Assembly: GCA_947372155.1 (NCBI GenBank)
Contig: CANBSM010000027.1
Location: 1 to 12,510 of the forward strand
Length of the DNA: 12,510 nt
Source of the DNA: Burkholderiaceae bacterium
GTDB taxonomy: Bacteria > Pseudomonadota > Gammaproteobacteria > Burkholderiales > Burkholderiaceae
Direction of reading: 5' to 3'
Positions 1 through 7,726 of the stretch are shown piece by piece. Position numbers and translations under genes: made by a program. The notes beneath the pieces were generated by a model, which saw only the letters and a list, made by a program, of their open reading frames with translations, was not told the origin of the DNA and searched no databases. Each line of letters starts with the position of its first letter. The first letter of the stretch is position 1.

Positions 1-107
1 ATGGAAATAGAAAAGGTTATGAGGTTCAAGCCCCAAGCGGAGTTACTAATTACTTTGATAACAACGGCAACCGCATTGGCTATTCCCCCGCTCAAGGTAG
101 AAGGTAA
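1..107 (+). CDS. C-terminal end of an unrecognised protein (5' end outside window)
   Basis: An open frame enters from the left edge; the first complete codon is at position 3 and the TAA stop is at 105-107. It gives 34 residues ending in a Gly/Asn-rich stretch (YFDNNGNRIGYS) and a basic tail. This short 'D-x-N-G-x-x-x-G' look recurs in small exported proteins of many bacteria, but no family can be named from so little. The other two forward frames are less protein-like; one is broken by several stops. The next gene starts two bases after this stop and its ribosome site (AGAAGG, 99-104) lies inside this frame, so the two are probably co-transcribed. It belongs to the presumed island. Confidence 0.55.
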   Translation, partial: GNRKGYEVQAPSGVTNYFDNNGNRIGYSPAQGRR

Positions 108-109
108 TC

Positions 110-601
110 ATGAACTTCTCAATTCCGAAAAGTCTAGCGATTAGTTTTATTGGAATATTGAGTATTCCTGCTATTGCTTTTGCTTCTTTTCAATACATCT
201 ACCCCTCTGACCCAGACTTGGCCTTCACCAAGCACGGCGACCTTACCGTAGAGTGGGTCAAGTTTTCAGAGAGCGATAACTTCACTGAATACATGGCTAA
301 AGAAAAGACTTTTGATGAGGAAACTTTAGTAGCCAAGATATTAGTCATGCGTAACTATCAAAAGCCACAAAGCTCTATTTACGATCATGAGCAGGTTCGA
401 TACTCATCTATGGTTTCTCATCAAACAGTGAACTGTAGAAGCAGAACAGTTGCGGTTCAGGATTTAATGCTCTTTTCTAGCAAACTCAGTAAAGGTAATT
501 TAGTTAAAGACCTTTACGAATTGGATTACGACTCAGGAGAAGCGCAACCAGGAACTATTGCCGAAAAGAAAGTCGTTACTCTTTGTGGCTTTACCTCTTA
601 A
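110..601 (+). CDS. Small exported protein, surface-adhesin E-like
   Basis: This 163-residue protein has an N-terminal signal peptide: a basic start, a hydrophobic run at residues 9-24, and an Ala-Phe-Ala site suggesting cleavage near residue 25. It should therefore act in the periplasm or outside the cell. The mature part has a Trp-Val near residues 49-50, a 'VMRNYQKPQ' strand (79-87), a 'VRYSS' segment (96-100), and two cysteines, C109 in 'VNCRSR' and C159 in 'TLCGF', close to the C-terminus. This order resembles the surface-adhesin E (Adhesin_E) domain, in which the two cysteines would pair. The similarity is recalled rather than computed. A clear ribosome site (AGAAGG) sits five bases before the ATG. 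The next gene starts 15 bases downstream. Any role in adhesion is inference; a generic small exported domain is the alternative. Confidence 0.6.
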   Translation: MNFSIPKSLAISFIGILSIPAIAFASFQYIYPSDPDLAFTKHGDLTVEWVKFSESDNFTEYMAKEKTFDEETLVAKILVMRNYQKPQSSIYDHEQVRYSSMVSHQTVNCRSRTVAVQDLMLFSSKLSKGNLVKDLYELDYDSGEAQPGTIAEKKVVTLCGFTS

Positions 602-616
602 CCAAGGAGAAATAAT

Positions 617-787
617 ATGAAATTTATTGGTCTATTACTTTTGGTAATTATTGGCAATGCTATGAACTATGGGGTCACACTAAGCCTGGTATTTTGGTTC
701 TTAGTTGGCTTGGGGATGGTCTTTTTTGATGTTCTGACTCATTGGATGAAGGTCGAGATCAGCTCTAGCAAACGACGTAGGTATTAA
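617..787 (+). CDS. 56-residue two-helix membrane protein
   Basis: This short ORF has a strong ribosome site (AAGGAGA, 604-610) six bases before its ATG. The product has two hydrophobic segments, about residues 3-15 and 19-41, and a basic C-terminal tail ending in Lys-Arg-Arg-Arg-Tyr, which predicts a cytoplasmic C-terminus. It follows the adhesin-like gene by 15 bases on the same strand, so the two probably share a transcript. Its TAA overlaps the stop of the oppositely oriented integrase gene by four bases (784-787), so transcription converges here. No family is recognised. The strong ribosome site and clean membrane profile argue that it is real. Confidence 0.6.
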   Translation: MKFIGLLLLVIIGNAMNYGVTLSLVFWFLVGLGMVFFDVLTHWMKVEISSSKRRRY

Positions 788-2163
788 TTACCTTTGGTGG
801 ATATCTTGGCTTCGATCTCATCCTGATCAAAGTCGTCATCTTCAGAAGAAATCTCCTCCTCTTTGGCTGATTTCTTTTTCTTTGGCATAGGCAAGTAAGA
901 ATGAAGCTGACGCCTTGCTTGCTCTGTAGTTAGGTGAGCCCCATAGAACTGTTCAATCACGCCTTGTGAGGTTCTTGCGTTCTTAGCCAAAATTAACGAA
1001 TCCACATTAGAGCGAATTAACCTAAACATGATTGCGGTATGGCGCAGGCTATAGAGCTGAATATTCTTGCCCGTCTCTTCTTCAATCTTAGATTCTTTTA
1101 AAACTTCACGGAATAACTTGCCCCAGTTGCCCATCATCGTTTGACGATTTGGATATTCAGGGAAGAAAATATAATCATCAGGCTTTAAGTAAGGCGAACC
1201 TTCAAAAGCAGCTAAAGCCTTTTCTCTTTTGGCTACATCCTTCATTGCTTTAGCCTCGGCCATCTTGCGTTCATGCTCTTTTTTCCGGAAAGTAATTAAG
1301 GCTTCATAGGCGGGAACGATATTAGGCATGGCTTGAACCTCATGCGCCGTGGTCTTTGTAGCGGGATGAGATAAAACTAACCACTCTACTTTTCGACCGT
1401 TTTGATCGGTCTCGGTTCTGCGCTTGATATGTTTGTGTTTAAGAACCTTAATATCCGTTGGACGCAAGAAGGCGTTAATCATGAACTTATTGAGCCACTT
1501 CAACTCTTCAGTGATTGGCAGCCCCCTCACCTTTGCCCCTACTTTTTCTAAACGAAGGACAGCGTTATTCAAGCGGGTGTATTCACCATTGGTTAGGTAA
1601 TCACGCTTCTCTTTGGTTTTAAGACGCTCACTTAACTTAGGGAAAGGTGGAATGAACTTAATGACGCTCTCTTGAACGGCATGTTTGAAGATTTTGCTCA
1701 CTAAAGACAGGTACTGTTTTTTAGTAGCGGGAGATAAGCCTTTTTTATTTAACTCATCCATCATCGCAACTAGGTCCGAATATTCAATGTCGGAAATCAG
1801 CTTTTCGGCGAAGTGTGGAATCAAGAAATTCTCGATCTTGCCCTTATCGTTTTGATAGAGGCTTTTCTTAGCCGTGGTTTTCTCGATACTTAAGAGAGAA
1901 AGGGCTAAACCCGAGAATAGGCGCGTTTTAGTCTTAGAACGAGGATTTACCCCTTTATTCTGAAGCGCATCCTCGTAGAGCTGTTTAGCGAAGGCCTGGG
2001 CCTCTTTTCGGATCTCGGTTTTGGTCGATTTCACGAAATAGCGGTCGTACATGAAAACACGAGCCCACCAATACTTTGAGCACTCCACCTTAAAAATGAC
2101 CAGTTTTTCTGGCATTTTTGGGATAGTTTCCATCGATCCAGGGATGATTTTTGACCGTGCCAC
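784..2163 (-). CDS. Tyrosine-recombinase integrase of a genomic island
   Basis: This site-specific recombinase is the likely agent that integrated and can excise the island. It has 459 residues. Residues 19-70 look like an arm-site DNA-binding strand-and-helix domain (motif YWWARV), residues 95-180 like the core-binding SAM-like helices, and residues 185-425 form the catalytic domain. Visible active-site residues are R234 (FLRPTDI), K270 (HPATK), R374 (YSLRHT) and the nucleophile Y407 (EQFYGAH). The usual first His of the HxxR box is Tyr371, and the His/Trp position nine residues before the nucleophile is Thr398. I recall both substitutions from a subgroup of phage-type integrases, so the enzyme is probably active. 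A charged helix (about 293-320) is inserted before the second box, and the tail (427-455) is a basic then acidic low-complexity stretch. The start is GTG with a weak AAAGG 11 bases upstream; an ATG ten codons further in (2133) is possible. The gene points away from the tRNA fragment into the island. Confidence 0.9.
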   Translation of the reverse strand: MARSKIIPGSMETIPKMPEKLVIFKVECSKYWWARVFMYDRYFVKSTKTEIRKEAQAFAKQLYEDALQNKGVNPRSKTKTRLFSGLALSLLSIEKTTAKKSLYQNDKGKIENFLIPHFAEKLISDIEYSDLVAMMDELNKKGLSPATKKQYLSLVSKIFKHAVQESVIKFIPPFPKLSERLKTKEKRDYLTNGEYTRLNNAVLRLEKVGAKVRGLPITEELKWLNKFMINAFLRPTDIKVLKHKHIKRRTETDQNGRKVEWLVLSHPATKTTAHEVQAMPNIVPAYEALITFRKKEHERKMAEAKAMKDVAKREKALAAFEGSPYLKPDDYIFFPEYPNRQTMMGNWGKLFREVLKESKIEEETGKNIQLYSLRHTAIMFRLIRSNVDSLILAKNARTSQGVIEQFYGAHLTTEQARRQLHSYLPMPKKKKSAKEEEISSEDDDFDQDEIEAKISTKGN

Positions 2164-2186
2164 GCTGTTTTTAGCCTTTATTGACT

Positions 2187-2206
2187 TTGATGCTCACCTT
2201 GATGCT
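2187..2206. repeat. Two direct copies of TTGATGCT, 12 bases apart, upstream of the integrase
   Basis: The 8-base word TTGATGCT occurs at 2187-2194 and again at 2199-2206, between the integrase start and the tRNA fragment. Short direct repeats at this place in an integrative element are often arm-type binding sites for the integrase or sites for its excision factor. The repeats are seen; the function is inferred. Two 8-base copies could also be chance. Confidence 0.35.
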
Positions 2207-2258
2207 TTATTTTAACCTCACGGCAAGGCTATACGATATAAGGGTTTACTTGGTCAGT

Positions 2259-2320
<62 letters not shown>

Positions 2321-2334
2321 AGAATTACGTACTA

Positions 2335-2364
2335 AGCCCTTAATCTTTAAGGGCTTTTTGCTTT
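2335..2364 (+). terminator. Rho-independent terminator, originally of tRNA-fMet
   Basis: A perfect 9-base-pair stem, AGCCCTTAA (2335-2343) with TTAAGGGCT (2347-2355), has a three-base loop and is followed by TTTT, G, C and TTTT. It lies 14 bases after the tRNA CCA, so it is probably the native terminator left behind with the displaced tRNA end. On the opposite strand no T-run follows the stem, so it should stop comEC-directed transcription less well. Confidence 0.85.
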
Positions 2365-2372
2365 TCTAGGGG

Positions 2373-4877
2373 TCAAAAGTCTATTTTCTCTTGATTTTGA
2401 GCCCCTCGGTGCCACATTCGCCTCACATCACCCCTCCAAAATTGCGCCGAAGACTTTGCATTATTTTTAAATAGCCATATTTGGGCGCCCGTTTGTGGGG
2501 TTTGATAAAAAGGAATCTCCAAAGCCTCATAGCGCGCTGTCACATCCGGATGGGGATGCCCATACCGATTGCGATAACCATTCTGTGCAAACGCCTGGTT
2601 CGGCTCTAAACGCTTTAAAAGCTCCAGAGAGGATGATGTTTTGCTCCCGTGATGCGGCGCCATGAAGATCAATTCTCTGGCGCCGATTGCTTGCAACATT
2701 TTTTTATCTAAACGCTCTGTAATTTCAGCCTCACCCTGCCTCTCAACATCGCCCGTCAGCCAAAGAGAGCTCTGATGATTGCGCACTTCTAGTACGCAAC
2801 TCATTTCATTGGGCTTACCAGGGTATTGATCTGCAAACACTGTTTCCTCATCTGGATGCCAGATCATAAATTCCACACCATCCCAAACCCAGTGCTGCCC
2901 AAATCGACAAGGAAGGGAAGGAATCTTTCTTGCCTGTAAATTGTGTAGTAATGGATTGGTATTGGGCAAAGACCCCATCATCAAATTAAATCGAATACTC
3001 TTGAGAAGTGTTGTGGCCCCTCCAATATGATCGCTATCACTATGACTAATGACCATTCGGTCCACATGATGAATTCCTCTGCCACGTAAATAAGGAAGGA
3101 TGATTCTCTGTCCTGCATCATCCTTCTTGCCCTGAATGGGTCCTGTGTCATATAACAATCTTCTATTGGCAGTTTCAATAAGAACTGCAGTGCCTTGACC
3201 TATATCTAATATGGTTGCCTTAAATTCTCCATGGGCAATGTGGGATTGCGTAATCCACGCTGTGGGTGAGACAAATAAAGGAATGGACAACGTGATACCC
3301 AGCAATCTCGACCTCCACGAGTCAACAATGTCGCCAGGTCTAATCGCATAGATCATTCCACAACCAGAGAGCACAAGCGCCCACCACTCTGGCTGCCTTG
3401 ACCAGATAACGGCCCAATTCCAACTTGCCATCCACTCGAGTGCTATTGCCAAATACTCCATAGATGCGTGAGCAGGTAACAAAAGCCATCGACCGATAAA
3501 TTCCGGAAGTAATGCACCAGCGATTGCTAGCGGGGTGACGACATAACTTACTAACGGAATAGCAACCGCATTTGCAAGAGGTGAAGCCATTGAGACCTGA
3601 TAAAACCAATATAAAGTAAATGGCAATAACGCAAGAGTAACTACAGCCTGCACACGACATGCTTCTCTCAGTGCCCGGAAGATGCGATGCTTCCAATGCA
3701 CTTCCAACTCCTTGCCAGTTGGAACCCCCAATAAGCCAGAAGAATCTCCCATGGCATACAGAATGGCAGCTACTGCACCGAAAGATAACCAAAAGCCTGG
3801 CGTATAAGGAGCCATGGGATCAATGAGCAGAACAAATGCTAGGGCCCACCACCAAATATCAAATGACCGCGGGTTTCTGCCGGTCCATAAAGCAAATGCT
3901 ACGACCCCAACCATATACATAGTTCTTTGCGCCGGTATCTGAAAGCCAGCTAGCCAGGCATAGATAAATGCAGTCAAAAATCCAGAGGCTGCCGCTACCT
4001 TACTGACAGGTGCAATCAGAGGCAAGGTACGACGACGCCATATAAATGCAGCAAATGAAGCACCAACGCCCGCCAACATAGTTACGTGAAGCCCTGATAT
4101 CGATATCAGATGACCAATACCAGTTGCATTAAAAACCTGCCAATCATCTTGATGGATAGCGTTTTGATCGCCCATAACCAAGGCAATCAAAACACCGGCA
4201 TACCTCGCGTTATCCGGCAGCATCGACTGAATCTTTTTACGCAAATGCCAGCGCGCAAGTTCCATGCGCAACTCAATTTCAGTTAATGCAATATCTTTAT
4301 CCAATAACAACTTAGCAGATCTTACTGAACCACTAGCACCAAAGTCTTGGTGAAAGGACCAGCGCTCAAAATCAAATGTATATGGGTTTAAGGAACCGTA
4401 AGGTCGCTTCAGTTTCGCCTTGAAGTGCCAGCGTTGGCCAGGAATGACCTCAGGAATTGCTTGAGGATTTCTCCAGGCAGGCTGCCAACTCAAATAGATT
4501 CTTTTCGGAAATTTCTTCAGGACTTCTTTTCCAGAGATGATGTCATCGACCTCAAAGGCAAACTTCGCTCCGGATGAATTGCTTTGGGGCAATGCGGCAA
4601 CCCTACCCTGGAGTGTTAACTCTTTACCCTCCAACTCGATAGCAAGAATATTATTTAAACGGTTTTCAGCATAACGAGCATTCCATGCAAATCCCACTAC
4701 AAATAAAAAACCAATCACCGCACATTTCTTAAGGAGCGATCCTTGAGTAGAAAATAAGATTGTCAGCAAACAAACTGCGCCAACACTAATGCAGGCATAT
4801 ACCCAATATTTCGGTAGTTGCGGAAAAAAGAGAAGGAGCGATCCCCCGGCGATAAACGCCGTAATAGCTAAACGCAA
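2373..4877 (-). CDS. comEC: ComEC/Rec2 DNA-uptake channel protein
   Basis: ComEC carries one strand of imported DNA across the inner membrane during natural transformation. The 834-residue protein has the full family layout: N-terminal membrane helices (about 5-65), an extracytoplasmic DUF4131-type domain (about 70-200), the competence membrane domain (about 220-545) with the motif HLISISGLHV at 256-265, and a C-terminal metallo-beta-lactamase-like domain (about 552-805). That last domain shows LDIGQGTA (558-565), the metal-site motif HSDSDH (612-617), TGD (708-710) and PHHGS (741-745). It is presumed to degrade or process the non-transported strand. The start is TTG, four bases after the tatD stop, with no ribosome site visible; an in-frame stop lies only five codons upstream and no ATG or GTG intervenes, so translation probably depends on tatD coupling. 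It is the last gene of the lol-tatD cluster. Nothing suggests decay. Confidence 0.95.
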   Translation of the reverse strand: MRLAITAFIAGGSLLLFFPQLPKYWVYACISVGAVCLLTILFSTQGSLLKKCAVIGFLFVVGFAWNARYAENRLNNILAIELEGKELTLQGRVAALPQSNSSGAKFAFEVDDIISGKEVLKKFPKRIYLSWQPAWRNPQAIPEVIPGQRWHFKAKLKRPYGSLNPYTFDFERWSFHQDFGASGSVRSAKLLLDKDIALTEIELRMELARWHLRKKIQSMLPDNARYAGVLIALVMGDQNAIHQDDWQVFNATGIGHLISISGLHVTMLAGVGASFAAFIWRRRTLPLIAPVSKVAAASGFLTAFIYAWLAGFQIPAQRTMYMVGVVAFALWTGRNPRSFDIWWWALAFVLLIDPMAPYTPGFWLSFGAVAAILYAMGDSSGLLGVPTGKELEVHWKHRIFRALREACRVQAVVTLALLPFTLYWFYQVSMASPLANAVAIPLVSYVVTPLAIAGALLPEFIGRWLLLPAHASMEYLAIALEWMASWNWAVIWSRQPEWWALVLSGCGMIYAIRPGDIVDSWRSRLLGITLSIPLFVSPTAWITQSHIAHGEFKATILDIGQGTAVLIETANRRLLYDTGPIQGKKDDAGQRIILPYLRGRGIHHVDRMVISHSDSDHIGGATTLLKSIRFNLMMGSLPNTNPLLHNLQARKIPSLPCRFGQHWVWDGVEFMIWHPDEETVFADQYPGKPNEMSCVLEVRNHQSSLWLTGDVERQGEAEITERLDKKMLQAIGARELIFMAPHHGSKTSSSLELLKRLEPNQAFAQNGYRNRYGHPHPDVTARYEALEIPFYQTPQTGAQIWLFKNNAKSSAQFWRGDVRRMWHRGAQNQEKIDF

Positions 4878-4881
4878 GAAA

Positions 4882-5733
4882 TTAGGAAGCTAAGTTGAGA
4901 CTGGGAATGCCTGCGCAGAGAGCAGACCAACGTGGCAATGCTTGCATTGCATTACTCCATGCCGCCAAAGCAAATTCGGCTTCACTGACACCTCGAACCA
5001 AGGCAAGCTCTTTTGCAATCCGCGGGAGAAAAGCGGACTGGTTAAATGCAATGCCTTCCTCCCTAAGCCAGGCGGGTGGGATATCAGGTGAATCTGTTTC
5101 AGTCACAATGCTGTCAAACGGCAATTCTTTTAAGAGCCTGCGGATTTGCAAAGCACGCTCATAGGTTGCTGCACCACCAAAGCCCAATTTAAATCCGAGC
5201 TCAATAAATTGCTCCGCCTGCTGAAAGCTACCGTTAAAAGCATGCGCTATTCCACTGGGAATATTGCGACGACGTAAAGCCTTCAGAATGGCATCTTGCG
5301 AACGACGTACATGCAAGATCACAGGCAATTGATACTTCTGAGCCAAATCTAATTGCGCATTAAAAAAGAATTCTTGTTTATGAGGATCTAGACCCTCTAC
5401 AAAATAATCCAAGCCAATTTCACCAACGCCGACAAATCGAGAATCAGAGAGTGCCTCAATAATTTGTTTCTCAAGAGTTTCAATATCACTTTCTTGAGCT
5501 TGGTTGGTGTACAACGGATGTATCCCAAGGGTATAAACCAAGCCAGGAATTTCCTGACAGTACTGATGCGCTATATCTTTTACATGAGCACAATCAGCTA
5601 CCTTTACCGCAGGCAGAAGAATAGCCTTAACGTTATTTTCAGCAGCCGCATGAATTACTGCGCCTAGTGAACTTGCGAACTCTGGGGCATCAAGATGGCA
5701 ATGGGTATCAATCCACATGGGATTTCCACTCAT
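4882..5733 (-). CDS. TatD-family metal-dependent DNase
   Basis: This is a TIM-barrel hydrolase of the TatD family (YcfH/TatD type), predicted to be a cytoplasmic metal-dependent deoxyribonuclease. All usual metal ligands are visible: H11 and H13 (DTHCHLD), E105 (GEIGLDY), H141 (PVILHVR), H164 (GIAHAFNG) and D214 (TETDSPD). At 283 residues it is close to the family norm of about 260. Its ATG overlaps the lolD TGA as ATGA, which indicates translational coupling and favours this start; a second ATG five codons in (5718) is preceded by GGAAA and cannot be excluded. Lying between a lipoprotein transporter and comEC, it could take part in processing of imported DNA, but that is inference. Which TatD paralogue it is cannot be decided here. 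Confidence 0.93.
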   Translation of the reverse strand: MSGNPMWIDTHCHLDAPEFASSLGAVIHAAAENNVKAILLPAVKVADCAHVKDIAHQYCQEIPGLVYTLGIHPLYTNQAQESDIETLEKQIIEALSDSRFVGVGEIGLDYFVEGLDPHKQEFFFNAQLDLAQKYQLPVILHVRRSQDAILKALRRRNIPSGIAHAFNGSFQQAEQFIELGFKLGFGGAATYERALQIRRLLKELPFDSIVTETDSPDIPPAWLREEGIAFNQSAFLPRIAKELALVRGVSEAEFALAAWSNAMQALPRWSALCAGIPSLNLAS

Positions 5734-6425
5734 GCAGAAAATGGCTTCAGTACTCCGCGCTCTAAATGCAAAATACGATCACAACGTTTAGCGCGCACCG
5801 GATCATGCGTCACGATCACAAAGGCTGTGCCTTGATCTCGAGCGATGTCTAACATTAAATCAAATACACCATCCGCAGTCTCGGTATCCAGATTGCCCGT
5901 TGGCTCATCCGCGAGAACACATGCAGGATTACCAACCAAGGCACGAGCTACCGCTACGCGTTGACGCTCTCCTCCAGATAATTCTCCTGGGGTATGCAGT
6001 TCACGAGCAGCTAAACCAACTGCCTTGAGCATCTTACTAGCGCGATCCATAGACTCATCATTACCCAAACCACGAATACGCAAAGGTAGAGCTACGTTCT
6101 CAACGGCACTAAATTCATCCAACAGATGATGGAACTGATAGATAAACCCAAGGCTATGGTTGCGAAGTTGATCTAATTTTTTGACAGATAAATCATTTAA
6201 ATGAGAGCCGGCCAAAATGACAGAACCAGCACTTGGAGTATCTAAACCCCCTAATAAATGGAGTAAGGTGCTCTTGCCAGAACCTGAAGAACCAACAATA
6301 GCCACCTTCTCAGACGGAGAAACATCCAAATCAATCGCCTTCAGAACCTCGACCGCAGTGGGCCCTTGACCATAGGTCTTGGCTAAGCCTCTAGCCTTTA
6401 GCACCAACTTATCTACATTACTCAT
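5730..6425 (-). CDS. lolD: Lipoprotein-releasing system ATPase LolD
   Basis: LolD is the ATPase of the inner-membrane complex that extracts outer-membrane lipoproteins and passes them to the carrier LolA. The 231-residue protein has Walker [10 protein letters not shown] (45-53), Q-loop Q97 in the LolD-typical YQFHHLL, signature LSGGERQ (149-155), Walker B with E174 ([10 protein letters not shown]) and the switch His207 (VTHD). The ATG at 6425 was chosen because CGGAGG (6435-6440) lies nine bases upstream; a longer frame from a GTG at 6461 adds 12 residues that do not look like family sequence. The start overlaps the end of the permease gene by eight bases, so the two subunits are likely made together. 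Confidence 0.95.
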   Translation of the reverse strand: MSNVDKLVLKARGLAKTYGQGPTAVEVLKAIDLDVSPSEKVAIVGSSGSGKSTLLHLLGGLDTPSAGSVILAGSHLNDLSVKKLDQLRNHSLGFIYQFHHLLDEFSAVENVALPLRIRGLGNDESMDRASKMLKAVGLAARELHTPGELSGGERQRVAVARALVGNPACVLADEPTGNLDTETADGVFDLMLDIARDQGTAFVIVTHDPVRAKRCDRILHLERGVLKPFSA

Positions 6426-7680
6426 AACGCAGGGCCTCCGCAGGTTGCACCTTGGCGGCACGACGACTCGGGTAAAGCGTAGCTAAAACAGAAAGGCCAA
6501 AAGCCATTAAGCCAACCGTCAGGACATCACTAGCCCTAACATCGGAAGGTAATTCGCTAATGAAATACACCTCACGTGGCAAGAACTGCACACGGAAAAT
6601 GGCTTCAATGACCGGCACGATGACATCAATGTTCAGCGCAATCAACAGACCTAATGCAACACCAACCAAGGAGCCCAAAAGGCCAATCGCTAACCCTTGA
6701 ATTAAAAATATTCTCTGAATCAGCCCAGGACTTGCGCCCATAGTTCTCAGAATGGCAATATCGGCCTGCTTCTCATTGACCGTCATCACTAGGGTAGACA
6801 CTAAATTAAATGCGGCTACCGCAATAATCAACGTGAGAATGATGAACATCATTTTTCTTTCGGTTTGAACTGCCGCAAACCAGTTACGGTTTGATCTTGA
6901 CCAGTCGGTAACCCAAAGCGCCTGAGGAACAATCGCCGCTAATTCATTAGCGACTTCTGGGGCTCGCTGCATGTCATCCACTTTGACACGCAGACCAGAC
7001 GGATCATGCAGGCGCAGCAAGGCGGCAGCGTCCTTCCAGTGCAGGATAGCTAATGAGCTGTCGTATTCATAATGACCACTATCAACAATACCTACTACCT
7101 GCAGGGTGCGCATGCGTGGCATCGCACCTGCTGGAGTTAAATCACTTTCAGGAACAATTAGGTTAATCCGATCCCCAACGTGCGCGCCAACAATTGCAGC
7201 AAGTTGTGCGCCCAGAGCAACACCAAAACTACCAGGCTTTAAATCATCAATATTGCCAGCAACGAATTGTTTGGGTAAGTCCGAAACCTTCCCTTCTTCG
7301 CTAGGTAAGATGCCACGAATAGCAACGCCGCGCATCACGCCTTCGCGAGTCAATAAACCCTGCGAACTCACCATAGGCGCTACACCAATAACGTGCGGTT
7401 GAGCCGCAACCTTTAGCGCAAGTGGCTCCCAATTTGCCAAGCCATCAGGAGCGGTAATTTCTACATGAGAAAGTACCGATAACATGCGATCTCGCACTTC
7501 CTTTTGAAAACCATTCATTACCGATAGAACCACGATCAGCGAGGCAACCCCCAAAGCGATACCGGCAGTAGAAATACCAGAGATGAAGGATAGGAAGCCA
7601 TCGCGCTTCCCTACCGTCTTGCGACGCTTAGATCGGGTGTAACGCAGGCCAATTTCTAGCTCTATAGGAAGTCTCAACAT
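6418..7680 (-). CDS. LolC/LolE-family (possibly LolF-type) lipoprotein-release permease
   Basis: This is the membrane subunit partnered with LolD. It has the family layout: a short cytoplasmic N-terminus with the motif [11 protein letters not shown], a first helix at about 36-58 ([20 protein letters not shown]), a large periplasmic MacB-like domain (about 65-272), then three FtsX-domain helices at about 277-301, 323-350 and 386-404. Conserved stretches include [18 protein letters not shown] (about 312-329) and a C-terminal PAEALRYE. The length of 420 residues is normal. Only one permease gene lies beside lolD, whereas E. coli has lolC and lolE flanking it; a single LolF-type permease acting as a homodimer is known in other proteobacteria, so that is likely here unless a second gene lies elsewhere. 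The ATG at 7680 is preferred; a GTG two codons upstream (7686) is possible. It is the first gene of the cluster. Confidence 0.92.
   Translation of the reverse strand: MLRLPIELEIGLRYTRSKRRKTVGKRDGFLSFISGISTAGIALGVASLIVVLSVMNGFQKEVRDRMLSVLSHVEITAPDGLANWEPLALKVAAQPHVIGVAPMVSSQGLLTREGVMRGVAIRGILPSEEGKVSDLPKQFVAGNIDDLKPGSFGVALGAQLAAIVGAHVGDRINLIVPESDLTPAGAMPRMRTLQVVGIVDSGHYEYDSSLAILHWKDAAALLRLHDPSGLRVKVDDMQRAPEVANELAAIVPQALWVTDWSRSNRNWFAAVQTERKMMFIILTLIIAVAAFNLVSTLVMTVNEKQADIAILRTMGASPGLIQRIFLIQGLAIGLLGSLVGVALGLLIALNIDVIVPVIEAIFRVQFLPREVYFISELPSDVRASDVLTVGLMAFGLSVLATLYPSRRAAKVQPAEALRYE
6435..6440 (-). promoter_or_regulatory. Ribosome binding site that fixes the lolD start
   Basis: On the minus strand this reads CGGAGG, nine bases before the ATG at 6425-6423 and inside the permease coding region. 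It is the best Shine-Dalgarno match in the minus-strand cluster and supports the shorter LolD. Confidence 0.75.
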
Positions 7681-7726
7681 AGCCACAGTTTAGTGAATCA
7701 CAGGGACAAACTGATGGAATATCTAA
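7681..7726. promoter_or_regulatory. Short divergent intergenic region between the lol cluster and the recJ cluster
   Basis: Only 46 bases separate two divergent gene clusters, so at least one promoter must overlap coding sequence. No convincing -35/-10 pair is visible on either strand. A 6-base inverted repeat, CAGTTT (7686-7691) and AAACTG (7708-7713), sits near the middle and could be an operator, but arms this short are weak evidence. Confidence 0.4.

Noticed and set aside
3340..3792. Second minus-strand reading frame inside comEC
   Set aside because: It lies wholly within a well-conserved gene in another frame, is rich in Cys and Ser, and has no recognisable domain; it is a shadow frame.
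6426..6461. Twelve-residue N-terminal extension of LolD from a GTG at 6461
   Set aside because: A strong ribosome site precedes the ATG at 6425, and the extra residues overlap the permease C-terminus without family resemblance.
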